Assembly (NCBI GenBank): GCA_024403715.1
Contig: JAKSRJ010000004.1
Coordinates: forward strand, 22,407 to 86,406
DNA from: Saccharofermentans sp.
GTDB lineage: Bacteria; Bacillota; Clostridia; Saccharofermentanales; Saccharofermentanaceae
DNA length: 64,000 bases
Direction of reading: 5' to 3'
This document shows positions 56,632-64,000 of the stretch, one piece after another (positions within the stretch are counted from its first letter, which is position 1; every line of letters begins with the position of its first letter). The notes under the pieces are model-generated. The model did no database searches and was not told where the DNA came from. It saw nothing but the letters and a program-made list of their open reading frames with translations. Made by a program: the position numbers and the translations under genes.

Positions 56632-57813
56632 TTAATGATGGAAGAGTCTAATACCTGTAAATGCCATAGCAAGACCCAAATCGTCACAAGCCTTAATTAC
56701 AAGATCATCTCTTACAGATCCGCCAGGCTGTGCAATGTATCTGGCACCACTTCTGTAACCTCTCTCAATGTTATCTGAGAATGGGAAGAATGCATCAGAA
56801 CCCAAAGCAACATCTGTTAACTGATCAAGCCAAGCTCTCTTCTTCTCAGCTGTAAATACTTCAGGCTTTGTTGTGAAAATATTCTCCCACTTACCATCAG
56901 CCAGTACATCCATATAATCCTCACCGATGTAAAGATCGATAGAGTTATCTCTGTCAGCTCTCTTAATATCATCACGGAATGGAAGATTGAGAACTTCTGG
57001 AGACTGACGAAGCCACCAGTTGTCTGCCTTGGAACCAGCAAGTCTTGTACAGTGAATTCTGGACTGCTGACCAGCACCAATACCGATAGCCTGACCATCC
57101 TTAACATAGCAAACAGAATTGGACTGTGTGTACTTCAAAGTGATAAGAGAAATAATAAGGTCTCTCTTAGCCTGCTCTGGGAAATTCTTATTTGCTGTAG
57201 GAATATTCTCGAAGAGCTTATCGTCAATTACAAGCTCGTTTCTTCCCTGCTCAAAAGTAACACCGAATACTTCCTTATGCTCAAGTGGAGCTGGAACATA
57301 GTCAGGGTCAATCTTGATAATAGCGTAATTACCCTTCTTCTTAGTCTTTAAGATTTCAAGTGCCTCAGGCTCATAATCAGGAGCAATAACACCATCAGAT
57401 ACTTCACGCTGAATCATCTTTGCTGTACATACATCAACCTTGTCAGAAAGAGAGATAAAATCACCAAAAGAAGACATTCTGTCTGCGCCTCTTGCTCTTG
57501 CATAAGCACAAGCCAAAGGAGAAAGCTCACCCAAATCGTCAACCCAGTAAATCTTCTTCAATACATCAGACAAAGGCTGACCTACAGCAGCACCAGCTGG
57601 AGATACATGCTTAAAGGAAGTTGCAGCAGGAAGACCAGTTGCTGCCTTAAGCTCCTTAACAAGCTGCCATCCATTAAAAGCATCCAGGAGATTAATATAT
57701 CCAGGCTTACCATTTAAAACTTCAATTGGAAGCTCAGAACCATCATTCATATAAACTCTGGAAGGCTTCTGATTAGGGTTACATCCGTACTTAAGCTGCA
57801 TTTCGTTTGCCAT
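56632..57813 (-). CDS. purH: Stand-alone AICAR transformylase (PurH C-terminal half)
   Basis: It formylates AICAR to FAICAR, step 9 of purine synthesis. The 393 residues start at ATG 57813 (MANEMQLKYGCNPNQKP), 9 nt after AAGGAG. The family blocks FKHVSPAGAAVG, QSNSVCYVKDGQAIGIGAGQQSRIHC and GSDAFFPFSDNIE are present. The inosine monophosphate cyclohydrolase half of normal PurH is missing, and that reaction is instead covered by the purO-type gene just upstream. Confidence 0.95.
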   Translation of the reverse strand: MANEMQLKYGCNPNQKPSRVYMNDGSELPIEVLNGKPGYINLLDAFNGWQLVKELKAATGLPAATSFKHVSPAGAAVGQPLSDVLKKIYWVDDLGELSPLACAYARARGADRMSSFGDFISLSDKVDVCTAKMIQREVSDGVIAPDYEPEALEILKTKKKGNYAIIKIDPDYVPAPLEHKEVFGVTFEQGRNELVIDDKLFENIPTANKNFPEQAKRDLIISLITLKYTQSNSVCYVKDGQAIGIGAGQQSRIHCTRLAGSKADNWWLRQSPEVLNLPFRDDIKRADRDNSIDLYIGEDYMDVLADGKWENIFTTKPEVFTAEKKRAWLDQLTDVALGSDAFFPFSDNIERGYRSGARYIAQPGGSVRDDLVIKACDDLGLAMAFTGIRLFHH

Positions 57814-57880
57814 TTTAATATTCTCCTTATACATTCTTATTTACGATTCTTGTATCAGCTTCGCCTGTAGTGATATCAAT

Positions 57881-58543
57881 TTATCTAACAAAAAGAGAAA
57901 CCTTATTATCTTCATTCAGATTAGTCCACAGAATATTTGTGAATTCGTCAATATCATCAACAACACCAACCTTCTCAGGCTCGCCTTCAAAACTTGGAAG
58001 TGGGTTACCATCACCCATATAAGTGTGAATAAATCTACCTACACCAGCCTTAGGATTATCATATGTATATGTATTTCTGATACAGCAGTCTGGATCACCA
58101 TCATCAGACTTTAAAATAGACATAGCAAAATCATACTTACCCTCAGCAACATTCATGATACCTGAGATTCTTGGAGTATAGTTAGGAGCATCATGCTCAT
58201 ACTTACGGCTTCTTAAAGACTGCTCAAATGTCAATCCTTCAGACATACCCTCATAAACTGTATCTGTCTGATCACCATTAGTAACGATAGTGCTGTTTCC
58301 AAGAACTCTAACTGGTCTATATATAATCAACTCAGGAGCAACAAGCAAAGTACTTGGATCGAAAGCCTCTGTTCTAATTCCTTCACCTTCAACTGCAAAG
58401 ATTCTATTACGACTAGAAGCACTTCTACCCATAATAAAATAAGCTGATACAGCTTTCTTTCCATCTGGAGACATACCAATAATGATTCCTCTGCCAGGAT
58501 AAGCGTTGTTCTTTAAGATGTCTGCAATGTTTAACTGTTCCAT
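57881..58543 (-). CDS. purO: IMP cyclohydrolase, archaeal PurO type
   Basis: It closes FAICAR to IMP, the last step of purine synthesis. The 220 residues match the PurO family: NAYPGRGIIIGMSPDG near 13-28, GEGIRTEAFDPSTL, TIVTNGDQTDTVYEGM and the ending HTYMGDGNPLPSFEGEP. This family is best known from archaea; many Clostridia have it next to a stand-alone AICAR transformylase, as here. It is followed after 46 nt by that gene. Confidence 0.92.
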   Translation of the reverse strand: MEQLNIADILKNNAYPGRGIIIGMSPDGKKAVSAYFIMGRSASSRNRIFAVEGEGIRTEAFDPSTLLVAPELIIYRPVRVLGNSTIVTNGDQTDTVYEGMSEGLTFEQSLRSRKYEHDAPNYTPRISGIMNVAEGKYDFAMSILKSDDGDPDCCIRNTYTYDNPKAGVGRFIHTYMGDGNPLPSFEGEPEKVGVVDDIDEFTNILWTNLNEDNKVSLFVR

Positions 58544-58546
58544 AAT

Positions 58547-59173
58547 TCATTCCTTTACATATGTTATATTATTTTTAATTTCTATTTTACCATCAGCTAT
58601 TAATCTGATTGCCTTAGGCATTATAACCTGTTCACACTCTTTCATAATACGCTTCTGAAGTATTTCTGGAGTATCATCAGGTAAGACACCGACTGCCTCT
58701 TGAAGGATAATCGGACCATCATCATAATTCTCATTAACAAAGTGTACAGTAGCACCAGAAATCTTAACTCCTTTTGCTAGCACAGCTTCATGAGGCTTAA
58801 TACCATACATACCTGCCCCACAAAAGCTAGGTATTAATGCAGGATGAATATTTATGATTCTATTTGAGTACTCATGTGTTAGTTTCTTTCCCAATAAAGT
58901 TAAGTAACCTGCAAGCACTACCAGTTCTGCACCACTATCTTTGATAGCTTTAACCATAGCATCATCCCACTCATCGCGTGAATCAAAAGCTTTTACAGGA
59001 ATGACAGCCGACTTAATGCCATTGTCAGCAGCTCTTGTTAGTGCATATGCAGAATCATTAGAAGCAATTACCAAAGAAATCTCGATACCTTCAAGATATC
59101 CAGACTTGATATTATCAATAATTGCCTGTAAGTTAGTACCTCCACCAGAAACCAAAACTGCAATCTTCATCAC
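58547..59173 (-). CDS. purN: Phosphoribosylglycinamide formyltransferase
   Basis: It formylates GAR using 10-formyl-tetrahydrofolate, step 3 of purine synthesis. The 208 residues contain SGGGTNLQAIID near 9-20, the HPALIPSFCGAGMYG active segment near 109-123 (with His), and GATVHFVNENYDDGPI near 133-148. The gap to purO is 3 nt. Confidence 0.97.
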   Translation of the reverse strand: MMKIAVLVSGGGTNLQAIIDNIKSGYLEGIEISLVIASNDSAYALTRAADNGIKSAVIPVKAFDSRDEWDDAMVKAIKDSGAELVVLAGYLTLLGKKLTHEYSNRIINIHPALIPSFCGAGMYGIKPHEAVLAKGVKISGATVHFVNENYDDGPIILQEAVGVLPDDTPEILQKRIMKECEQVIMPKAIRLIADGKIEIKNNITYVKE

Positions 59174-59181
59174 TTATTACC

Positions 59182-60570
59182 TCAATTATTTGTTATTAAA
59201 TTATCATCAACAATATAGTTACCATCAAAACAAGCGCAACAGCATCCACTCTTAATGTTACATATGGAAGATTTCAAAGATTCAAGACTGATATAGCCAA
59301 GTGAATCTGCATCAATCATCTCCTTGATTTCATCAAGCGACATATTCTTAGCTGGTAAGTCTTTAACATTGTCTGCATTTACACCGTAGCAACAAGGATA
59401 CTTAACCTCAGGAGAAGCAAGTCTAACATGAACTTCCTTAGCGCCATTCTCCTTAAGAAACCTAATAATATGCTTGGTTGTTGTTCCACGAACAAGCGAA
59501 TCATCAACAATAGCCACACGCTTACCGTCAATAGCAGGTCTTAAAGCTGAGAACTTCATTCTTACAGCTAGTTCTCTTTTCTCCTGAGAAGACTTAATAA
59601 AAGAACGTCCAACATACCTATTCTTAAGAAGCCCCATAGAAAAAGGAACTTTAAGGCCGTCAGCATAGCCTAAGGCAGCTACATTTCCAGAATCTGGTGC
59701 TCCAATAACGATATCAACATCACATGGTAATTCTTTAGCTAACGCCTGACCAACTCTATAACGGGATTCAAAAACTGAAGCACCATCAATGTATGAATCT
59801 GGTCGTGCTACATAAACATATTCAAATACACAAGTCTTACCGCTACTAATTCTTTCTTCAGAAGTAACAGTATTATTAAAAAATATCGACTTAATTTCGT
59901 TATTGGAAATTGAAATAATTTCGCCAGGTTCTAGATTTCTAATAAATTCAGCGTCTAAAGCATCAAATGCACAACTTTCTGAAGAAAGCATGTAAAGGTC
60001 ACCCTTTTTACCTAAACATAAAGGACGAATACCATATGGATCTCTAACTCCAATAAGAGCATCATCAGCCATAAAAACTAAAGAGTACACACCTCTTATC
60101 GCTCTCATAGTATCTAAAATTGCATCCTCTATTGTTTCTGAAGTAACTCTTTTACGTGAAAACAAAGAAAGTATAGTCTCAGAATCAGTTGAAGTTTGAA
60201 AAATGGCACCCAATTTCTTAAGACTATCTCTTAACTCTTCTGAATTAAGAATTGCTGTATCACAAGATAAAGCTATATTTCCTACACTAGATCTTATAGC
60301 AGTTGGCTGAAGACTTTCCAAACCAACGTTCCCATCTCCTCCTTTTACATGGCCAATCGCACAAGAACCTTCAAGTGCATTCAGTGTCATCTCATCAAAT
60401 ACTTCCATAACCTGACCAGGTCTTTTATGCACAATAAAAGACCCACTATTAACAGCAATACCAGAAGATTCCTCACCTCGGTGCTGTAAAGAGAAAATGC
60501 CGTAGCATGTTGATTTAATTACATCGGTAGATAATCCACTTCTGTTTATAACACCAAACACACCACTCAT
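59182..60570 (-). CDS. purF: Amidophosphoribosyltransferase with Ser in place of the catalytic Cys
   Basis: It starts purine synthesis by moving glutamine nitrogen to PRPP. The 462 residues have an N-terminal glutaminase-like domain and a C-terminal phosphoribosyltransferase domain with VAIVDDSLVRGTTT near 350. The mature N-terminus is MSGVFGV: codon AGT (Ser) where the nucleophile Cys is normally found, so glutaminase activity may be lost or altered. The iron-sulfur ligand motifs look present (CCYG, CCACFDG near the end). It lies directly after purE. Confidence 0.9.
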   Translation of the reverse strand: MSGVFGVINRSGLSTDVIKSTCYGIFSLQHRGEESSGIAVNSGSFIVHKRPGQVMEVFDEMTLNALEGSCAIGHVKGGDGNVGLESLQPTAIRSSVGNIALSCDTAILNSEELRDSLKKLGAIFQTSTDSETILSLFSRKRVTSETIEDAILDTMRAIRGVYSLVFMADDALIGVRDPYGIRPLCLGKKGDLYMLSSESCAFDALDAEFIRNLEPGEIISISNNEIKSIFFNNTVTSEERISSGKTCVFEYVYVARPDSYIDGASVFESRYRVGQALAKELPCDVDIVIGAPDSGNVAALGYADGLKVPFSMGLLKNRYVGRSFIKSSQEKRELAVRMKFSALRPAIDGKRVAIVDDSLVRGTTTKHIIRFLKENGAKEVHVRLASPEVKYPCCYGVNADNVKDLPAKNMSLDEIKEMIDADSLGYISLESLKSSICNIKSGCCCACFDGNYIVDDNLITNN

Positions 60571-60571
60571 C

Positions 60572-61081
60572 TTATAAACCAGCCTCCATAAGCTTAGCCT
60601 GCAACTTAGTTTCCTTTGCTTCTACAGAAGAAGCAAGTTCGTTTTTATAATCAACGAGTTTATTTGTTAAATCACAATCAGAAATGGCTAACATCTGACA
60701 TGCAAGAATTGCAGCGTTAGAACCACCATCAATTGCAACTGTAGCAACAGGAATACCTGTTGGCATCTGTACTGTAGCGTAAAGAGCATCAACACCATTA
60801 AGAGCGCCACCTTTACAAGGAACACCAATTACTGGAAGAACAGTATTTGAAGCAATTACACCCGCAAGATGCGCAGCTAAACCAGCGGCTGCAATAATTA
60901 CTGAAAAGCCATTACCTTTTGCTTCTTTGGATAATTTCTCTGCCTTAGCAGGAGTTCTGTGAGCAGAAGCAATATGGACTTCATATTCAACACCAAACTT
61001 ATTTAGAATTTTAAAACAACCTTCCATGATAGGAAAATCCGAATCTGAACCCATAATTACTAAAACTTTACCGTTAGCCAT
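60572..61081 (-). CDS. purE: N5-carboxyaminoimidazole ribonucleotide mutase
   Basis: It converts N5-CAIR to CAIR in purine synthesis. The 169 residues hold the conserved GSDSDFPIMEGC near 11-22 and ASAHRTPAKAEKL near 39-51, and the GGALNGVDALYATVQMPTG segment. It lies 16 nt after the CapA gene and 1 nt before purF. Confidence 0.98.
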   Translation of the reverse strand: MANGKVLVIMGSDSDFPIMEGCFKILNKFGVEYEVHIASAHRTPAKAEKLSKEAKGNGFSVIIAAAGLAAHLAGVIASNTVLPVIGVPCKGGALNGVDALYATVQMPTGIPVATVAIDGGSNAAILACQMLAISDCDLTNKLVDYKNELASSVEAKETKLQAKLMEAGL

Positions 61082-61097
61082 ATATTCCCTCCGTTAT

Positions 61098-62216
61098 TTA
61101 CTCATCTTCTTGATTCCAATTAAGTCTATCCATAACTCTAAAATAGTCATTAGATCCCCATTCATATGGTCTAGGACAATAATCATTAGCAGTAAAAGAA
61201 GTCTGACTATATGGAACAACTGTAAGATTATAATCCTCGACAAAAGAATTGGTCTCATCCATTACAAATTCACATCTTACAATACATGAATCAGGATCAG
61301 AAAGACCTGTATTCCCACCAAAACAAAAATTAGAAAGACTATACATTATGTATCTACCGTTATAAACCTCGATAGGTTCTAATCGATGTGGATGTGTTCC
61401 AACAATTATGTCTACACCATAATCAATAAGTGAGTGAGCTGTGTAAATCTGATCCGGTGTTGGATCATAATATCTTTCAATCCCCCAATGACAAGAAGCT
61501 ATAACAATCTGGCAACCTGCAGCTCGTAATTCATCAATAAGAGGATATGCTGTAGCAGCGGTATCACCGTTGCCTATCATATCAATACCAAACATACCAA
61601 TTTTTATACCACGAACTTCATAAATAGCCGTATTATGTTGGTTACTCCATAGTATTCCAGCATCATTTAAAGTTTGTTGAGTTAGCTCTAGACCTTCCTG
61701 CCAATAATCGTAACTATGATTATTTGAGAGATTTACACACTCAATACTTGCGTTTTGAAGGATTTGTACAGTAGCAGGATCGGCTGCAAATACAAATTCT
61801 TTAGTCTGATGAGAGGCTTGTTCATCTCCATATGTACCTTCAAAATTTGCGAGAGTCATATCATCAGTTGCAAGATATTCTGCTGCATTTTGAAAGCAAT
61901 ACTCATAATCATCACCAACAACAGCATCAAAACTACCACTTGCACCGCTCCAAGCAAGTGCATCCGCCAATGTACAGTCTCCTAAAAAACTAACTACAAT
62001 ATGCTCAGGAGCAGGTGTTGGCGTTGGAGTAGGTGTTGAAGTAGGTTCCGGTGTTAATGTAGGCGTAGGAATCAATTCCTGAGTTGATTCCACTACAGAC
62101 TCTGATGAAACAGCTCTAAAATCTTCGATAAACTGCATAGAACAAGACGCCATAACAAAAATGGCTACAAGCGTCATTGCACATGTTATACAAATCTTAA
62201 TAAGTCGATTATTCAA
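61098..62216 (-). CDS. CapA / PgsA-type lipoprotein (calcineurin-like)
   Basis: A 372-residue lipoprotein: signal peptide with lipobox VMASC (Cys25), a Thr-Pro-rich linker (about 48-70), then the CapA-type metallo-phosphoesterase domain with SFLGDCTLADAL near 75-86, ANFEGT near 121, NNHSYD near 165 and GTHPHRLEPIEVYNGRYIMYSLSN, in part 'GTHPHRLEPIEVYNGRYIMY'. Family members take part in poly-gamma-glutamate or capsule production. It lies between the cellulase and purE genes; its biological role here is unknown. Confidence 0.93.
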   Translation of the reverse strand: MNNRLIKICITCAMTLVAIFVMASCSMQFIEDFRAVSSESVVESTQELIPTPTLTPEPTSTPTPTPTPAPEHIVVSFLGDCTLADALAWSGASGSFDAVVGDDYEYCFQNAAEYLATDDMTLANFEGTYGDEQASHQTKEFVFAADPATVQILQNASIECVNLSNNHSYDYWQEGLELTQQTLNDAGILWSNQHNTAIYEVRGIKIGMFGIDMIGNGDTAATAYPLIDELRAAGCQIVIASCHWGIERYYDPTPDQIYTAHSLIDYGVDIIVGTHPHRLEPIEVYNGRYIMYSLSNFCFGGNTGLSDPDSCIVRCEFVMDETNSFVEDYNLTVVPYSQTSFTANDYCPRPYEWGSNDYFRVMDRLNWNQEDE

Positions 62217-62231
62217 ACGAGTCTATCTCCA

Positions 62232-63428
62232 TTAATCTTCAACTCGAATAATTGGTTCTTGTCCTAAAATAAGACTTCTTACAAATAATCCGGAATCAGA
62301 AAGCATTTCATCAGGCCAGTGACCGAATAACTTCTGCTCCATCGTAAAGTTATTAGAATAAAGTCTTAATGCATTTGATGATTCAGTATTTGAACCGCCA
62401 ATACACCAGTTACACCAAGAAATATTATTTGCATCTAAGAATTCCAGCCATTCGAACGTCTCATCATAAAAAACTCCGCCTGAACCAGAATCTAGCGATG
62501 TACCCCACTCAGTAACAAACAAAGGAAGACCATTATCAATAGCTGTCTGTGCTCTATCTCTTAGTTCCTGTCCATGAGAGCCAGCATAGAAATGAAGAGT
62601 ATACATTACATTTGGATCATCAATTGGATTCAAAGATGCTTCATCAACATTTTGGCTCCAAGAAGGTGTACCCACAATAATAATATTATCAGGATCATTA
62701 GCTCTAATCGCATTGATTACATCTACCGCATATGGTCTAATTACATTATCCCAATCAACAATTACAGATTCATCATCAAATCTTGTACCATTAGGTTCAT
62801 TACAAATCTCATAGATAACATTAGGACAATCACCGTAAATAGCAGACATTCTTGAGAAAAAATCGAGAGCTAACTCTTTATTTTCATTAGGGTCTCCATC
62901 ATAAAGAATATGCCAATCGAGAATAACATAGCAACCACGTTCAATTAATCTGTCAGCATAGGTACAAACCTCATCAAAAAAACGATCAGGATCGTAAATA
63001 TATCCCATATCATATCCACGTGTAGTCATAGCAAGTCTAACAACCGAACATCCCCAATCTTGAACCAAAGTGTCACAGATTGCATCAGTAAAGAAATTAT
63101 ACTGATAGATAAGTCCACAAGAACTCATTCCTCTTAGCTGTACTACTTCACCGTTTTCATTAACTAGGTTTGTTCCAGAAACACTTAACTGTCCATAAAC
63201 ATCAACAGGTCTTTCTGTAACTTGTGCAGTACTATTAGGACCAATTGTAGGTTCTGTCTCATCTGGTTCAGTCTCTATAACTTCTGTTTCCACTGCTTCT
63301 GTTTCTGCTGAAATAGACTCGGTAACTGATGGTAAAGTCTCATCTGGTAACTTTGAAGAACATGAAGTCAAAACAATTGACCCAATAATTAATACGGATG
63401 CTAATACAGTTCTGATACGAGAATTCAT
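62232..63428 (-). CDS. GH5 family endoglucanase lipoprotein
   Basis: A 398-residue cell-bound glycosidase. Signal peptide and lipobox LTSC (Cys23) are followed by a Glu/Thr-rich linker (about 38-72) and the GH5 barrel: RLAMTTRG near 131-138, catalytic acid/base Glu211 in YEICNEPNG and nucleophile Glu307 in FVTEWGTS. No carbohydrate-binding module is visible. It should cut cellulose or mixed beta-glucan outside the cell. AAGGAG precedes the ATG, with a TTGAAT-17-TATAAT promoter. It heads the run leading to the purine genes. Confidence 0.95.
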   Translation of the reverse strand: MNSRIRTVLASVLIIGSIVLTSCSSKLPDETLPSVTESISAETEAVETEVIETEPDETEPTIGPNSTAQVTERPVDVYGQLSVSGTNLVNENGEVVQLRGMSSCGLIYQYNFFTDAICDTLVQDWGCSVVRLAMTTRGYDMGYIYDPDRFFDEVCTYADRLIERGCYVILDWHILYDGDPNENKELALDFFSRMSAIYGDCPNVIYEICNEPNGTRFDDESVIVDWDNVIRPYAVDVINAIRANDPDNIIIVGTPSWSQNVDEASLNPIDDPNVMYTLHFYAGSHGQELRDRAQTAIDNGLPLFVTEWGTSLDSGSGGVFYDETFEWLEFLDANNISWCNWCIGGSNTESSNALRLYSNNFTMEQKLFGHWPDEMLSDSGLFVRSLILGQEPIIRVED

Positions 63429-63454
63429 AGTCGACTCCTTAATAAATAATAATA

Positions 63455-63483
63455 ATTATAATTTTTTAAATAAAGTAATTCAA
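63455..63483 (-). promoter_or_regulatory. Promoter of the GH5-capA-purE run
   Basis: On the minus strand TTGAAT (63478-63483), 17-nt spacer, TATAAT (63455-63460). No terminator or clear further promoter was found between this point and the end of the MBOAT group at 49681. Confidence 0.75.
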
Positions 63484-63586
63484 TTATTTCTTTAATCTAA
63501 AAAATTTTATAAGTAATAAATTGTTTACATTTTCAAATCGTATCAAGTAATATAATTAAAACAAGTAAAGAACTGAGGTATTAAGT

Positions 63587-63928
63587 ATGTCAAGAGTAGA
63601 TAGTTTACGTGGTAAGATAATGAAATTGGCATCTAAGGGCAAGTTAGATGCTTTAATTAAGATGTCTGGCGATGCTGATGACGAAGTTAGAGCTGAGGTA
63701 GCAAACGCTATGGGACAGATTAAATCCTATGAGAGTGGGATGTCATTAATACCTCTTCTTCGTGATTCCTCTCCTTTAGTAAGATCTGCTGCAGCTACAG
63801 CAGCAGCTAATATCAGTGCAAAGCATTGTGAAGAATATGTTAAGAAGTTAGCATTTGCTGATTCAGATCCTAATGTTAGACAAGTTGCTAAGGCAGCATT
63901 TGATAAGCTTAAGGATCGAGTTGTTTAA
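63587..63928 (+). CDS. Short HEAT-repeat protein
   Basis: A 113-residue all-helical protein of about three HEAT-like repeats (for example DADDEVRAEVANAMGQI, DSSPLVRSAAATAAANI, DSDPNVRQVAKAAFDKL), a protein-protein scaffold. A GAGG ribosome site precedes the ATG. It stands alone, divergent from the cellulase gene and followed by a terminator. The partner is unknown. Confidence 0.88.
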   Translation: MSRVDSLRGKIMKLASKGKLDALIKMSGDADDEVRAEVANAMGQIKSYESGMSLIPLLRDSSPLVRSAAATAAANISAKHCEEYVKKLAFADSDPNVRQVAKAAFDKLKDRVV

Positions 63929-63945
63929 TATTTAGTGTCCTTCTT

Positions 63946-64000
63946 AAAAGGGGCTGTGAAAAAACCTCGGTTTAAGAATCGAGGTTACACAGCTCCTTTT
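63946..64000 (+). terminator. Branched intrinsic terminator after the HEAT-repeat gene
   Basis: Outer 13-bp arms (63946-63958 and 63988-64000, one G-U pair) enclose an inner 7-bp hairpin AACCTCG / CGAGGTT (63963-63969 and 63980-63986). The outer right arm ends in TTTT at the window edge, so a longer T-run may continue beyond it. Confidence 0.75.

Noticed and set aside
61990..62080. Repeated ACCNAC-type sequence in the CapA gene, at first sight a tandem repeat
   Set aside because: It encodes the Thr-Pro-rich linker behind the lipoprotein anchor, a usual low-complexity tether; it is not a CRISPR or mobile repeat.
63429..63586. Purine riboswitch upstream of the run containing pur genes
   Set aside because: The intergenic region is simple AT-rich sequence with a promoter; no conserved riboswitch core is present.

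Overview
The window comes from an AT-rich, low-GC Gram-positive bacterium of the class Clostridia. The evidence is gene order: rpsP-khpA-rimM-trmD-rplS-rbgA-rnhB behind ylxM-ffh, and efp-asp23-amaP-nusB-xseA-xseB-ispA-dxs-nadK-argR-recN, plus RNase Y, ArgR, a CIRCE element, an Asp23/AmaP envelope module and a PPi-dependent phosphofructokinase. Two spots where spore-forming Firmicutes usually carry sporulation genes are empty (spoIIIA between efp and asp23; spoIVB-spo0A after recN), which suggests a non-sporulating lineage. A lipoprotein GH5 cellulase and a GH13 enzyme suggest a plant-polysaccharide fermenter. The exact genus cannot be read from the sequence. No transposase, integrase, prophage or CRISPR array was seen.

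Layout. 1-2.7 kb: the start of a solute-binding lipoprotein (runs off the left edge), tRNA-Leu(CAG) with a large nested hairpin beside it, and a Lon-like AAA+ ATPase lacking a protease domain. 2.8-6 kb: argG, a GNAT acetyltransferase and argH, with an ARG-box-like operator before argG. 6-7.4 kb: a GH13 glycosidase with its own promoter buried in a terminator. 7.5-18.5 kb: a ten-gene leftward run with a Gld-type ABC transporter (ATPase, permease, GldG-like, DUF4340), a membrane-anchored beta-propeller-like protein, a CYTH protein, two flavoproteins, and an ACT/UPF0210 pair. 18.5-24.1 kb: acyl-ACP thioesterase, a small membrane protein, groES-groEL under CIRCE control, an LCP ligase and galE. 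24.3-26.6 kb: an OmpR-type two-component system. 26.6-41.9 kb: housekeeping genes (rny, an RluD-type synthase, recN to efp, a degenerate GGDEF-EAL protein, rnhB, rbgA). 41.9-45.9 kb: the ribosomal/SRP run. 46-49.7 kb: a diguanylate cyclase, pfp and a PHP phosphatase. 49.7-63.4 kb: a leftward run of eleven genes with no visible terminator: GH5 cellulase, CapA, purE, purF, purN, purO, AICAR transformylase, argJ, nadE, then an MBOAT / SGNH / beta-helix triad. 63.6-64 kb: a HEAT-repeat protein and a branched terminator.

How it fits together. Arginine synthesis is spread over argG, argH and argJ, with the repressor gene argR also in the window. De novo purine synthesis uses separate AICAR transformylase and archaeal-type PurO cyclohydrolase, and a PurF whose catalytic Cys is Ser. 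Envelope functions recur (LCP, GalE, Asp23/AmaP, MBOAT-SGNH, Gld-like ABC).

Most notable: (i) several genes, including both GGDEF-domain genes, whose -10 box lies 6-7 nt before the ATG with no Shine-Dalgarno, implying leaderless mRNAs; (ii) the MBOAT-SGNH-beta-helix triad; (iii) the Gld-type operon; (iv) the Lon-like ATPase with an altered Walker B; (v) PurF Cys-to-Ser; (vi) intrinsic terminators set directly against the ribosome-binding site of the next gene.
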